Part shown: positions 17,274-26,102 of the stretch, piece after piece
How positions within the stretch are numbered: position 1 is the first letter of the stretch
How the letters are laid out: each line of letters opens with the position of its first letter
NCBI GenBank assembly: GCA_023663505.1
Contig: JAMPHH010000004.1
Coordinates: forward strand, 61,023 to 125,022
From: Muribaculum sp.
GTDB lineage: Bacteria; Bacillota; Clostridia; Lachnospirales; Lachnospiraceae
DNA: 64,000 nucleotides
Reading direction: 5' to 3'
Notes under the pieces: model-generated
The model's database searches: none
Told to the model about the DNA's origin: nothing
What the model saw: the letters and a program-made list of their open reading frames with translations, nothing else
Made by a program: the position numbers and the translations under genes

Positions 17274-19379
17274 TCAATACTTATTCACAAACTCCAGATA
17301 AATTACGCCCATACCACCAGTATTATCATTATATGATCCTGCATATTGCTCGCCCTTAACGGTCTCGAACACAATCTTTAGATATCTGTGCCGACCGCTG
17401 TTATTGTAAAAGTTCTGATCCAGCGTAAACTTACCCATATCCTTGCTTCCGCCGCTTTCATCAAACTGATAGTTTAATTGACCATTTTTCTCTGTCCATG
17501 TAACACCGTCGTCCGATACATACATCTTTGCATTCCGAGCAAAATCCACAATCTCATCACGGACATTCGCCACACCACCCAAGATATGGTGATGAATCTC
17601 CAACCAAGAGCCCTGCTGTACCGGTACATAATTATTTCTCTTGCCTACACCCTTGCCGTTTGCTGTCAGATAAGAAGAAAGATTAATGGTTCCCGCACTA
17701 TCCTTCATCCAATCGAAGCCCACTCCCATAGCCTTCATGTCAAATGGATAGATATAGTCTGATGCTATATTCTGTCGCCCTTCCTCAGTATCAGCCCCGA
17801 TAGGATATGTCTTACCGCCATACTTGAAGCTGAACAACACCTCCAGCCTGTAATCCTCCATAATCCTCATACCTGAGAAAACAGCGCTGTCAAACTTCAG
17901 ATAAGTAGGGTTATTACCTTGGTTAGGGAAAGTATGCCACTTAGGATAATCCGGCGACTTGTGGTCGCTGTCCAGTGAGTAGTACCTGTAATAAACATTA
18001 CCGGTATAGTTCCCATTCCATCCGTCTCTATTCGGGTCAAAGGTTCCGCCGGGATTGTTTCTCTCCCAATCCTGCCTCACCAACTCATAATAATCAAAAT
18101 TCGCCGACACCTCGATATCTATAGAACGTCTCAGAATTGCATCTCCAAAGGGATTACGGGGTGAAAGCGTCACAGAATTTTCAACATCACCATAATCCAA
18201 TCCTGTTTTATTAGAATTCGTCAAGGCATGTGTAGCCTCGCTGACATAAGTACCCTCAGGGTGCAGTGCCTTCGCAATAATCTTAACATACTGTCCTGCC
18301 CCAATTGCCCTGTTGAGTCTGAAGCGAACTGCATTATCCTGTGTTCCGGACAGGAGCGTAACAAAATCCGTCCACACAAAACCGCTGGGAACATCAAAGC
18401 TCCACTGTAAGGTATTCGGGTCAACATAATCATTGTCGTACTCTGCAAGGGGCACCCTGGAGAGGTTGGTTCCGTTAGGCGTCGCCACTAAGCTGTATAC
18501 CGCCCCCGCTTCTAAATCATCACCACTCTCGAGTGTCACGGTGCTAAGCGCGACCTGATTGATTCTTCTGATATGTATTTTAACAATCTTACTCTGTAAA
18601 GCATTGCCGCCGGCATCCGTTGCAGCCGTAGTGAGCAGCAGACGAATCATTCCGTCAGTTCCGCCGTTCTCCGTCGCCCCGATGGAGATCTGCACGCCTG
18701 TCGCAGTTCTCGTGAAGCTTGCGTCAATCGTACCGTCCTCCTCCGGCTCAAATGCGATGTTGTAATTGGTATTGCCCGTGGTGCTCACCACGGATACAGC
18801 CAGATCATACACCTGACGAGGTTCCAAGGTGATCTCATCCAATACATTGATCACTGCGGAAGCGGGAAGCGGCGTCCCGGCATTGACATCGTTTCTGGAG
18901 GTGACATTGTAGTTCGTCTTAAAGGTCTTGCCGTCTCTTGTCATCCCCAGGGTCAGCCTTGCGTTTCTGGTCGTCGCAAAGTCTGACGTGTCCATATTGA
19001 ACTCGCTTATATTCTCCGCCAACAACTGATTGGTCGCCAGATAAGTACCATTCACCACATCATACTGCGAATAATGCAATGTCTGCGCCGCAGAGTCATA
19101 GGTGATCGTGTAGGTATAGTCCGTGTTGTTGATTGTCAGGACGTTACCGCTGTACTCAACCTGGTTGGTTGCATCGATGATCAACGACTCGATCGCGTTC
19201 GCCGTGAATTGAGCCTCCTGTTGGATCGAGGTCTCCACGGTTCCGCTTCTGTAGGTATTGGTCGCCACAACCATCGCACCGCCTACCGTCGCCGTGATCA
19301 CGCTCAGGATGGCAACCGCACAAATCAGTTCAATTAAGGTCATTCCCCTGTTGTCCTTCCGAAGCCTCTCTTTAAACAT
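17274..19379 (-). CDS. Very large minor pilin (PilW-like prepilin)
   Basis: A 701-residue prepilin, about twice the usual size of a PilW-type minor pilin. The class III signal is clear: basic MFKERLRKDNRG, then MTLIELICAVAIL with Glu at +5, for cleavage by PilD. A pilin-like head reaches about residue 175. Beyond it is a long beta-rich region of unknown family, apparently tandem Ig-like segments (about 180-400) and a C-terminal globular domain (about 420-701) rich in Tyr, Trp and Asn that ends VIYLEFVNKY. The tip-located extension suggests an adhesin carried on the pilus; that is inference. Last gene of the operon. Confidence 0.8.
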   Translation of the reverse strand: MFKERLRKDNRGMTLIELICAVAILSVITATVGGAMVVATNTYRSGTVETSIQQEAQFTANAIESLIIDATNQVEYSGNVLTINNTDYTYTITYDSAAQTLHYSQYDVVNGTYLATNQLLAENISEFNMDTSDFATTRNARLTLGMTRDGKTFKTNYNVTSRNDVNAGTPLPASAVINVLDEITLEPRQVYDLAVSVVSTTGNTNYNIAFEPEEDGTIDASFTRTATGVQISIGATENGGTDGMIRLLLTTAATDAGGNALQSKIVKIHIRRINQVALSTVTLESGDDLEAGAVYSLVATPNGTNLSRVPLAEYDNDYVDPNTLQWSFDVPSGFVWTDFVTLLSGTQDNAVRFRLNRAIGAGQYVKIIAKALHPEGTYVSEATHALTNSNKTGLDYGDVENSVTLSPRNPFGDAILRRSIDIEVSANFDYYELVRQDWERNNPGGTFDPNRDGWNGNYTGNVYYRYYSLDSDHKSPDYPKWHTFPNQGNNPTYLKFDSAVFSGMRIMEDYRLEVLFSFKYGGKTYPIGADTEEGRQNIASDYIYPFDMKAMGVGFDWMKDSAGTINLSSYLTANGKGVGKRNNYVPVQQGSWLEIHHHILGGVANVRDEIVDFARNAKMYVSDDGVTWTEKNGQLNYQFDESGGSKDMGKFTLDQNFYNNSGRHRYLKIVFETVKGEQYAGSYNDNTGGMGVIYLEFVNKY

Positions 19380-19391
19380 AATCTTCCTCCC

Positions 19392-19919
19392 TTAATCTAT
19401 GTACACTTTGCCTGTAAATGGTACCAATGTTACCTCGAATTCCCGTCCGCCCCTTGACGCGACGATCTTCGTGCAATACCTGCCGTTGGTCGCCGTGTTG
19501 GAGCTGGAAAGTTGTTTAAACGCACCGCTGGTTCTGTCAAAGCTCAGAGTGATCGCCCCTGCGCTCAGGCTATGACCCGCAGCGTCGCCATCCACATAAT
19601 AAGTAATCTCCACATTCGCCGCGCCAATTGCAGATTTCCCGATGCTGGTATACCCTAACGAAAGATCATTCGTCACAAACTCCTCCGCAACGATCTCCTT
19701 CGTCGCAGGGTCAAAGCTCAACACATAATACGCCCCCACCTTACTGGCAGAGGTAGTGCGGTGCTTCTCCAGCGAATAGACAAGCTTCTGCGCACACTGC
19801 TGGGCAGGCTTACCGCTCATAGCGTTAAAGCTCATTATGCCAACCGCACTGACTACAGCAATGATAGCAACAACGATCGTCAGCTCTACCAACGACATCC
19901 CTCGGTTATCCTGTCTCAT
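19392..19919 (-). CDS. GspH/PilE-type minor pilin
   Basis: A 175-residue prepilin with signal MRQDNRG cleaved before MSLVELTIVVAII (Glu at +5). The mature part is short and beta-rich, as in GspH/FimT pseudopilins, which prime pilus assembly with the other minor pilins. It lies 12 nt before the large minor pilin gene and 12 nt after the PilX-like gene, within one operon. Confidence 0.85.
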   Translation of the reverse strand: MRQDNRGMSLVELTIVVAIIAVVSAVGIMSFNAMSGKPAQQCAQKLVYSLEKHRTTSASKVGAYYVLSFDPATKEIVAEEFVTNDLSLGYTSIGKSAIGAANVEITYYVDGDAAGHSLSAGAITLSFDRTSGAFKQLSSSNTATNGRYCTKIVASRGGREFEVTLVPFTGKVYID

Positions 19920-19931
19920 AGCATCACCCGC

Positions 19932-20711
19932 CTATCTCTTCACCCAATTAGTGTAACGCACACATTTAGAAACATTCACCATATCCCGCTTTTTGGCATC
20001 CTCTTTATCCACACCCGCAAGCGCATCGGAAGACCTCTCCGCCTCCCAGCTGACAGGCGGTGCATACAGATCAAGATCGGTAGTAATAATCGTAGTTATC
20101 TTAGTCTCAGGGTCTGTATATGTCAACTGTAATCCCTTGATACGCACAATACCTGTATCCGGATGAAGCTCCAAAACCTCATCGCTCTCAAAAACGCCAT
20201 TGCCATTCGTGTCAAGCACAGGATCTAATTTTAGTGTACCATCCGTCCTATAACTTGTCAAGAGAGTTTCCCAATTGTCACCATTGGCGGCAAGCTTCGC
20301 GATCCAAATCCCGTCATCCGCTTGCGGTCCCAAGGTCGCGTCATACTTGGTAAGCCTTTCCACGAACTCACTATAATAATTCATCTGACGTATGTCGGCG
20401 GTTCCCAGAGTGACAAACTGCACAAGCACATTCTTGTAAGCCTCCGCCCCTGCCTTGGACACATCCTCCATCAGGTTGGCGCGAATCTGCTCCAAGCCCA
20501 TCTCACCCGAATAGAAATTCTTCTTGTTGCGGTAATCAGCCTGCTTGATCTGGAAATTCATCCCTGTAATATACAGCAGCGTGGTCGCAAGGATCGTGAG
20601 GAAGCCCACAACCAATATCACGGTCAGCATTGCCGAGCCGGAATTATTTAATTTACGGTTTCGAAGTTTTTTCCACAGTTTTCTCACAGCCAACACCTCG
20701 CCATTATTCAT
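19932..20711 (-). CDS. PilX/GspK-like minor pilin
   Basis: A 259-residue membrane-anchored protein with a basic N-tail (RKLWKKLRNRKLNNSG) and a hydrophobic helix SAMLTVILVVGFLTILATTL. It has the layout of a prepilin but lacks Glu at position +5, as is typical of tip pilins of the GspK/PilX type. The mature part includes an acidic Ca-type stretch, LDTNGNGVFESDEVLEL, resembling an EF-hand-like loop (DTNGNGVFESDE). The ATG overlaps the previous stop; a GTG nine codons in, preceded by GAGGTG, may be the true start. Confidence 0.8.
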   Translation of the reverse strand: MNNGEVLAVRKLWKKLRNRKLNNSGSAMLTVILVVGFLTILATTLLYITGMNFQIKQADYRNKKNFYSGEMGLEQIRANLMEDVSKAGAEAYKNVLVQFVTLGTADIRQMNYYSEFVERLTKYDATLGPQADDGIWIAKLAANGDNWETLLTSYRTDGTLKLDPVLDTNGNGVFESDEVLELHPDTGIVRIKGLQLTYTDPETKITTIITTDLDLYAPPVSWEAERSSDALAGVDKEDAKKRDMVNVSKCVRYTNWVKR

Positions 20712-22143
20712 TCATTGTACCGATAAAATTAGCAACCTCCCGCGTTGTCCCCGCCTCATATACATGAATATTTACATCATATAATACATCAAGCCTCTTG
20801 ACAAAACCATCCTCCACGTTCCCGACAACGCCAAAGCCGGACACCGAAGGTGTGGGAGCCGTGGGGGCGGGAATCGTGGTAACATGCCCGATATAATCCT
20901 TTGCGTTTGTGTATAAGTTGATCACGCCGGAGCCTGTCGTTGTATTGCTGACAGTCAGATCATATGCAATGTCACTCAAATGCACATCCATATCGCTTGA
21001 ATACACCGGCTTCTGTTTGACCATATAAAGCTCAAGCGGGTAATACCCTACGGCGTCTGAATCCCCCTGTGTAATAGGTGCTCCACCCATGGAGGTCATA
21101 TAATCATACAACCCTGTAAGGCTACCTGTCACATTCACTACATCCTTCGCCCCGGTACCGGACGTTTCCTTATATGTAGGGAAATAATACAGGAAGATAC
21201 GATTCAGCTTACACTGCCTGCTCCCGTTCCACACTTCAATCGCACTGCCACTGGCGCTTCCGATGGTATTCGTATTGTCATATGCCGTCCATTCCAATGT
21301 CTCCACGGCGGTGCCAGCCAAATCCCTCAGATCCACATCAATGGATATTGCGTCCGAACCGGTATATGACCTTGTATTACTTGAAGCCAACCCCACTCCA
21401 TAACGATACGACAACACCGCATCCGCCTTACAGCTTATCTTCACCTTAACCTGCTGTGTCAAACCGTTGTCCGCCACATCCAAAGTGATTGTTCTGGTTA
21501 AATTGGAAATATCGATGTTATCCACAATATGAGTAGTGGCTGCTCCCAAATCCGTGGCTAATCTCGTCTTGGCAGCGTCCTGAATCTTCGCATACGCCGA
21601 GCTCCCCATATTCTCCGGCAGCATGATGATCGCATCCGAGAAGGTATTCGGTGAATCCATATTCATGACCGTAGGAGAACTCTTAGGCAGCACTGTCGCG
21701 ACCACATCAAAGAACATTCCCTCTGAAGCCGCATTGTTTATCTTGAAGCTATAACCATAGACATCCTCATTCAACGTCAGATCACTATGCAGTGCGGGAG
21801 TCGTAATATCTGTCATGGAAGAGTCAACCGTGTTGACGCTCATGGTAGTGACCGCAGCGGCTCCGGGAGCCGCCTTCTCCACTCCCTTGAATGAATCACT
21901 GGAAAACTGTGCACATAACTCCTTCACACTGTATGCCTTCATACTCTCCATAACGCCCTCGGCAACGGAAGTCGCCCTCTGGCGCTGCCTTGACCGGAAG
22001 TTCGTCGTTGATGTGTTGGCGAATATATGCAGCGTGGGGACTAACACCACCCCCAGGATCGTCACCGCGACCAAGACCTCTATAAGAGTCATTCCCTTAT
22101 GATTCATTTTGTTTCTTCTTAGTTTCTTCCACATTGCTTTCAT
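20704..22143 (-). CDS. PilV-like minor pilin
   Basis: A 479-residue prepilin with basic leader KKLRRNKMNHKG and helix MTLIEVLVAVTILGVVLVP, Glu at +5. The helix is followed by the PilV-type segment RQRQRATSVAEGVMESMKAY, then a long beta-rich domain. The start at 22143 is preferred because GGGAG stands five bases before it. The unusual length again suggests an elaborated pilus tip. Overlaps the PilX-like gene by 8 bases. Confidence 0.8.
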   Translation of the reverse strand: MKAMWKKLRRNKMNHKGMTLIEVLVAVTILGVVLVPTLHIFANTSTTNFRSRQRQRATSVAEGVMESMKAYSVKELCAQFSSDSFKGVEKAAPGAAAVTTMSVNTVDSSMTDITTPALHSDLTLNEDVYGYSFKINNAASEGMFFDVVATVLPKSSPTVMNMDSPNTFSDAIIMLPENMGSSAYAKIQDAAKTRLATDLGAATTHIVDNIDISNLTRTITLDVADNGLTQQVKVKISCKADAVLSYRYGVGLASSNTRSYTGSDAISIDVDLRDLAGTAVETLEWTAYDNTNTIGSASGSAIEVWNGSRQCKLNRIFLYYFPTYKETSGTGAKDVVNVTGSLTGLYDYMTSMGGAPITQGDSDAVGYYPLELYMVKQKPVYSSDMDVHLSDIAYDLTVSNTTTGSGVINLYTNAKDYIGHVTTIPAPTAPTPSVSGFGVVGNVEDGFVKRLDVLYDVNIHVYEAGTTREVANFIGTMNE

Positions 22144-22186
22144 AGGCTCTCCCACTGTCATTGAAAGACGTCAAAACTACTGTTCT

Positions 22187-22921
22187 TTACTGCTGCGCCT
22201 CCGCACCCTCCGCAGGCACCTCGATATTCACGACCGGACTTCCGTTCTCCGTCTCAAGCAGACCAAACAAGTCGGATACACCGTCCAGATATTCCGGCAT
22301 AGCAGGTGCAGTATAGTCCTTACCCATACCGTCTATGCAATAATAAGTAATGTCAATTGTACCCTCGATGACGCGATTAGACGTACTCTCTTTCTTGTAA
22401 ACAATCGAATTGACCGCCGCCTTATAAGGGCTCTCATAAATCCGTGCGATTGCATTCTTCAGATTCGCATAGTCAGTGTCATTGCTGTATGTCACGTTTC
22501 TCGCCTGAAAGCTGATCGGCTGCTGATACTTCTCAGCCCCCGCCTGCGCCACGATATCCTCGTCGATCTCATGAATCTCCGAGAGCTCCCCTATGGAAAT
22601 CTCCGTGTAATTCAACGTCGCCACGCTCTGCAGATCAACCGCCATCATGATGGCATCTTCTTCCAATACATTCCCGGGATATTCTGCCGTGCGCTCATCG
22701 ATATCCTCTATCATCTCCTTGGCGTCCGCCCGATAAACCTCACGATTGTCATAATAGGGCTTCAACTCGTTTACTTCCTGCTCCAGGGTGGCATTGCTCG
22801 TCTTCAACGCCTCTGTCTTCTCGTTATAGGTCTGAAAGACATTGAGATAAACCATCAGACATGCCAATATGCCGACTACGATCACTATCAAAAAAACCTG
22901 CTGACTTGTAACTTTTTTCAT
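22187..22921 (-). CDS. pilO: PilO-like inner-membrane alignment protein
   Basis: A 244-residue bitopic protein: short cytoplasmic tail, one helix (about 8-28, QQVFLIVIVVGILACLMVYL), a coiled coil (30-60), then a ferredoxin-like periplasmic-side domain, the PilO/GspM layout. With the PilM-PilN protein encoded next it would form the alignment complex that links the cytoplasmic motor to the pilus. It ends in an acidic, proline-containing tail. 17 nt after the pilMN stop. Confidence 0.75.
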   Translation of the reverse strand: MKKVTSQQVFLIVIVVGILACLMVYLNVFQTYNEKTEALKTSNATLEQEVNELKPYYDNREVYRADAKEMIEDIDERTAEYPGNVLEEDAIMMAVDLQSVATLNYTEISIGELSEIHEIDEDIVAQAGAEKYQQPISFQARNVTYSNDTDYANLKNAIARIYESPYKAAVNSIVYKKESTSNRVIEGTIDITYYCIDGMGKDYTAPAMPEYLDGVSDLFGLLETENGSPVVNIEVPAEGAEAQQ

Positions 22922-22938
22922 TGTGCCTGTCCTCCCGC

Positions 22939-24609
22939 CTAATTCTGTTCTTCCGCCTGCTCCGCCGCTTCTGTCGTTGCGTCTGAACCTGCGGGATAAT
23001 AAATACAGTTCACTGTATATACAATCTTTGTCTCACGCATTGTTGCATCTATTTCATCATCATCGGAAGAATCGTCGTCCACCTCTTCCTCGGTAATGCT
23101 TTCAACAATAACCTGTCTCACGCTGGCAAAACCTCTCAGGGTATCGATCACCTTTGCCGCCGTCCCCTTATCCGACAGATGCAGCTTCATAATACACTGC
23201 ACGGAATCCGAAGTGAACTCCTCGACCACCACCTCATAAGGGAGCTTGCTCTCCAACTCGCCCAAGAATTCCAGGAGGTTATCATTGACATGTCTCGTCA
23301 TGTTGGTTCCGGTCACAATCTCGTCATACAACGCCTTGGTTCCCATATAAGCATCATATGCAACCTTACCCTCCTCGTATGTCGTCTTTTGTGTCTGCAG
23401 CGTTTTCTCTCTTTCCACCTGCTCATTGTAGGGGAGAATCGCCATCACCGCCAGTCCCGCGGCGACTACCACACACAGGATTCCCACAAGGATCGAGGCT
23501 CCTGTGTAATTGACCTCCTTGCTCACCTTCACCTTCGGATCTTCATGCAGGAAGCCGTCCACGGCAAAGCCCGCTCCGATACAGGAGAAGAATGCGTCAC
23601 TTTTCTGCTTTACATCCGTGTCATTGACTTCCACATCATAGAACATACCAGCCTTGCGGCACACAATGCCCAATGCCTCGCCCAAGATCTCCGGCACGCC
23701 GACAAACTGTGCGCCCAGACCGATGATGGACACATTCTCAATCTCAATCCCATTAAAGTGGGAGTTGAAATAGTCAAACACTCTCATGATGCCGTTGAGC
23801 AGCGGGTTCAACGCCTCGCTCACCGCCATCCTCGCCTCGGGGCGTCCGGCATCCTTCATATTGGATACGGGCTCCGCGGTACAATTCTGTCTGGTGATCA
23901 GTCGCCATACAGCCAGTGTGTCACCCGCAGCAAAGCTGGGCTGGGTAGCCACCACGTTCATGGCGTCGCCCACACCATAATTGATGCTTCTCTGCAGCAT
24001 CAGCACTCCATCCTTCAGCACGCTGATGATGGAGTATTTCTCCTCCATCTTGATCACTGCCTGACAGCCGCTCGCCTTCTGACCTCTCGCCGCCTCGATG
24101 ATAGTCGCTCCGCTACAGCATACGTTCGCAATATCCAAATCACAGGCTTCTGCAAGCTTTCTGTAAGAATTGAGCATTGCCTTCTCAGCGGCAAATACCA
24201 ACACCTTGTGCTTGCCTGCATCCGGTCCGTCGGCAATCGTCTGGGTCAGGGATTGCGTCACCTCATACTCCGCCAGACTCACAGGGAAATACTCGTTCAG
24301 ATTCGCCTGTACCACAGAGGGAATCTGGGACTCCTTCACGGCAGGTACCGTCACCTCACGGTTGATGATCTTGGCGGACGCCACCGTGAAGATCACCTTC
24401 TTCGTCTTAATACCGTTACGGGCAATGGTTTCCTTGATGGCATAAGACAAATCCTTCATCTTATTCTCCGCAATGTAACCATCAGACACGGCACCGACAG
24501 GCGTAATAGCCTCCAAGCACTGATAGACCTTCGGCTTCTTCACCTTATAATCCATCTCACACAGCTTGATTACGGAATGTCCGAGCTCAATACTAAGTAT
24601 TTTCGCCAT
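22939..24609 (-). CDS. pilM: PilM-PilN fusion, pilus alignment complex
   Basis: A 556-residue protein that joins two normally separate components. Residues 1-340 are the actin-like PilM (MAKILSIELGHSVIKLCEM, nucleotide-binding loop; INREVTVPAVKESQIPSVV). A membrane helix (about 366-388, ASILVGILCVVVAAGLAVMA) and a coiled coil plus ferredoxin-like domain (390-500) match PilN. The tail is acidic (EEEVDDDSSDDDEID). PilM normally binds the cytoplasmic N-terminus of PilN, so the fusion makes that contact permanent. 126 nt separate it from pilD, with no clear promoter. Confidence 0.85.
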   Translation of the reverse strand: MAKILSIELGHSVIKLCEMDYKVKKPKVYQCLEAITPVGAVSDGYIAENKMKDLSYAIKETIARNGIKTKKVIFTVASAKIINREVTVPAVKESQIPSVVQANLNEYFPVSLAEYEVTQSLTQTIADGPDAGKHKVLVFAAEKAMLNSYRKLAEACDLDIANVCCSGATIIEAARGQKASGCQAVIKMEEKYSIISVLKDGVLMLQRSINYGVGDAMNVVATQPSFAAGDTLAVWRLITRQNCTAEPVSNMKDAGRPEARMAVSEALNPLLNGIMRVFDYFNSHFNGIEIENVSIIGLGAQFVGVPEILGEALGIVCRKAGMFYDVEVNDTDVKQKSDAFFSCIGAGFAVDGFLHEDPKVKVSKEVNYTGASILVGILCVVVAAGLAVMAILPYNEQVEREKTLQTQKTTYEEGKVAYDAYMGTKALYDEIVTGTNMTRHVNDNLLEFLGELESKLPYEVVVEEFTSDSVQCIMKLHLSDKGTAAKVIDTLRGFASVRQVIVESITEEEVDDDSSDDDEIDATMRETKIVYTVNCIYYPAGSDATTEAAEQAEEQN

Positions 24610-24735
24610 TGTTATGTACCCTCCATGAAAGTTTTATAGTACTTATCTATAATCATTTTGTATAACATGCTTTTGCATCAACAAACTATTGTCAAATTCA
24701 TCTCTCTAATACCAAAATCACACTTATCAGTCACC

Positions 24736-25494
24736 CTAAACCCCCAACACACCCAAATACCATGCTAGGAATTCATTCCCCCACAGTACGGCAATCATCA
24801 AGCCCATTGAGAGATAGGGTCCCATCGCCAACACATGGTCAGCCTTCGTCACCCGCATACGAATCACATGTATCACAGAACCAAGAATACAACCCAACAG
24901 AAAAGCCAATATATTCAGCTTCCATCCGAGAAGCAGTCCGGTAGCGCCCATCAATCGGACATCACCACCGCCGATCGCCGCGCCCCCCGACACTCTGTAA
25001 ATCACATATAGCACTAAACTGACAGCTATGAGGCCGATTGCGTATTCCAGCCAGTTCGAGAAGTCAGTCACCATGCGAACCAGCCCCAGCGTCAGTATAA
25101 AGTAATTGAAACCTATGGGAATCTCATAGGTTCTAAAATCAATCACACTCAAAGCCAAGAGTGCGCTAAACAATAAGCAATAGAGTAGGGATTCTATGCT
25201 TAACCCGTATCTGTAATAAACCAACAGATACAGTATCCCGTTCAGCCCCTCAATAAGAGGGTACTGAACGGAGATCCGCGTCTTACATTTGCGACATCTG
25301 CCTCCTAACGCCAAGTAGCTAAACAGCGGTACCAAGTCGTACCATTTCAGTTGATACCCGCAGCTCATACAATGAGAGCGGGTCATGGCTATATTCTCCT
25401 TTTTGGGCACCCTGAATATCAATACATTCAGGAAGCTGCCGATAACGATTCCATAAAGGAATACAATTATGTAAAGAAGTATCTCAGGAAGCAT
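24736..25494 (-). CDS. pilD: PilD, prepilin peptidase / N-methyltransferase
   Basis: Integral membrane aspartyl protease of 252 residues that cleaves prepilin leaders. The zinc-type CxxC pair is present (Cys42/45 and Cys67/70), so the N-methylating domain is complete. The catalytic aspartates are in SVIDFRTYEIP (Asp119) and GGGD (Asp178). About eight hydrophobic helices. It would process all pilins of this operon. Confidence 0.93.
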   Translation of the reverse strand: MLPEILLYIIVFLYGIVIGSFLNVLIFRVPKKENIAMTRSHCMSCGYQLKWYDLVPLFSYLALGGRCRKCKTRISVQYPLIEGLNGILYLLVYYRYGLSIESLLYCLLFSALLALSVIDFRTYEIPIGFNYFILTLGLVRMVTDFSNWLEYAIGLIAVSLVLYVIYRVSGGAAIGGGDVRLMGATGLLLGWKLNILAFLLGCILGSVIHVIRMRVTKADHVLAMGPYLSMGLMIAVLWGNEFLAWYLGVLGV

Positions 25495-25553
25495 GTAGGG
25501 TGTGTCCTTTCAAATGTGAGACTAAATGTAAAAGACTTAATTATTTATGCCAA

Positions 25554-26003
25554 TCATGAACCAGCGCCAGCACCAGCACCAGCGCCACCAGCAGCAGCCG
25601 TCCAGCTATTGGTCAGTTTCCATGTACCCGTGCCCGACTCCCATGAAATCGTAACAGTCGGACTTACGCCAGAATACTTCTTGGAAGAAATCGTAATAAC
25701 GTCAGGAATAGCTTTCTGAATCTCAGTTGTCAAAGCAGGAACAGTAGTGCTCACCGTAGCGCCGTTTGAAATAGTAACTGTAGCGCCGTTAGCCGATGAA
25801 ACCGCCTGATAAACATTGTCAACAGACAGAGCGATCTGTGCAGCATTTGCGATCTCACCGAAAGCTGACTCATCCTTCTGGATACGGGAATCCTCAACGT
25901 ACTTGATGAACTGAGGTGCGAGAACACCCATCAGTACAGCCATGATGGCGATAACGATGATCAACTCAACCAGTGAAAAACCCTTGTTATTCATCTTTTT
26001 CAT
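25554..26003 (-). CDS. pilA: Major pilin PilA
   Basis: A 149-residue pilin with leader MKKMNNKG and helix FSLVELIIVIAIMAVLMGVL, Phe at +1 and Glu at +5, the textbook major pilin start. The helix continues with QFIKYVEDSRIQKDESAFGE; the globular part is small and beta-rich. The C-terminus is a low-complexity run of Ala and Gly (AAAGGAGAGAGAGS) encoded by short GC-rich repeats. Strong ribosome site AAAGGAG and a position ahead of the other pilins fit the most abundant subunit. Confidence 0.92.
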   Translation of the reverse strand: MKKMNNKGFSLVELIIVIAIMAVLMGVLAPQFIKYVEDSRIQKDESAFGEIANAAQIALSVDNVYQAVSSANGATVTISNGATVSTTVPALTTEIQKAIPDVITISSKKYSGVSPTVTISWESGTGTWKLTNSWTAAAGGAGAGAGAGS

Positions 26004-26102
26004 AATACATTTCTCCTTTACTTTTTATTTGTTTGACATTCACATGTCTATATCTTATTCCTCCGTCCCTACCCGGAGGGATAATTCATAATAAAGATAG
26101 GC

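Noticed and set aside
24610..24735. A promoter between pilD and pilM-N from TTGACA
   Set aside because: No -10 element at suitable distance, though the gap is 126 bases.
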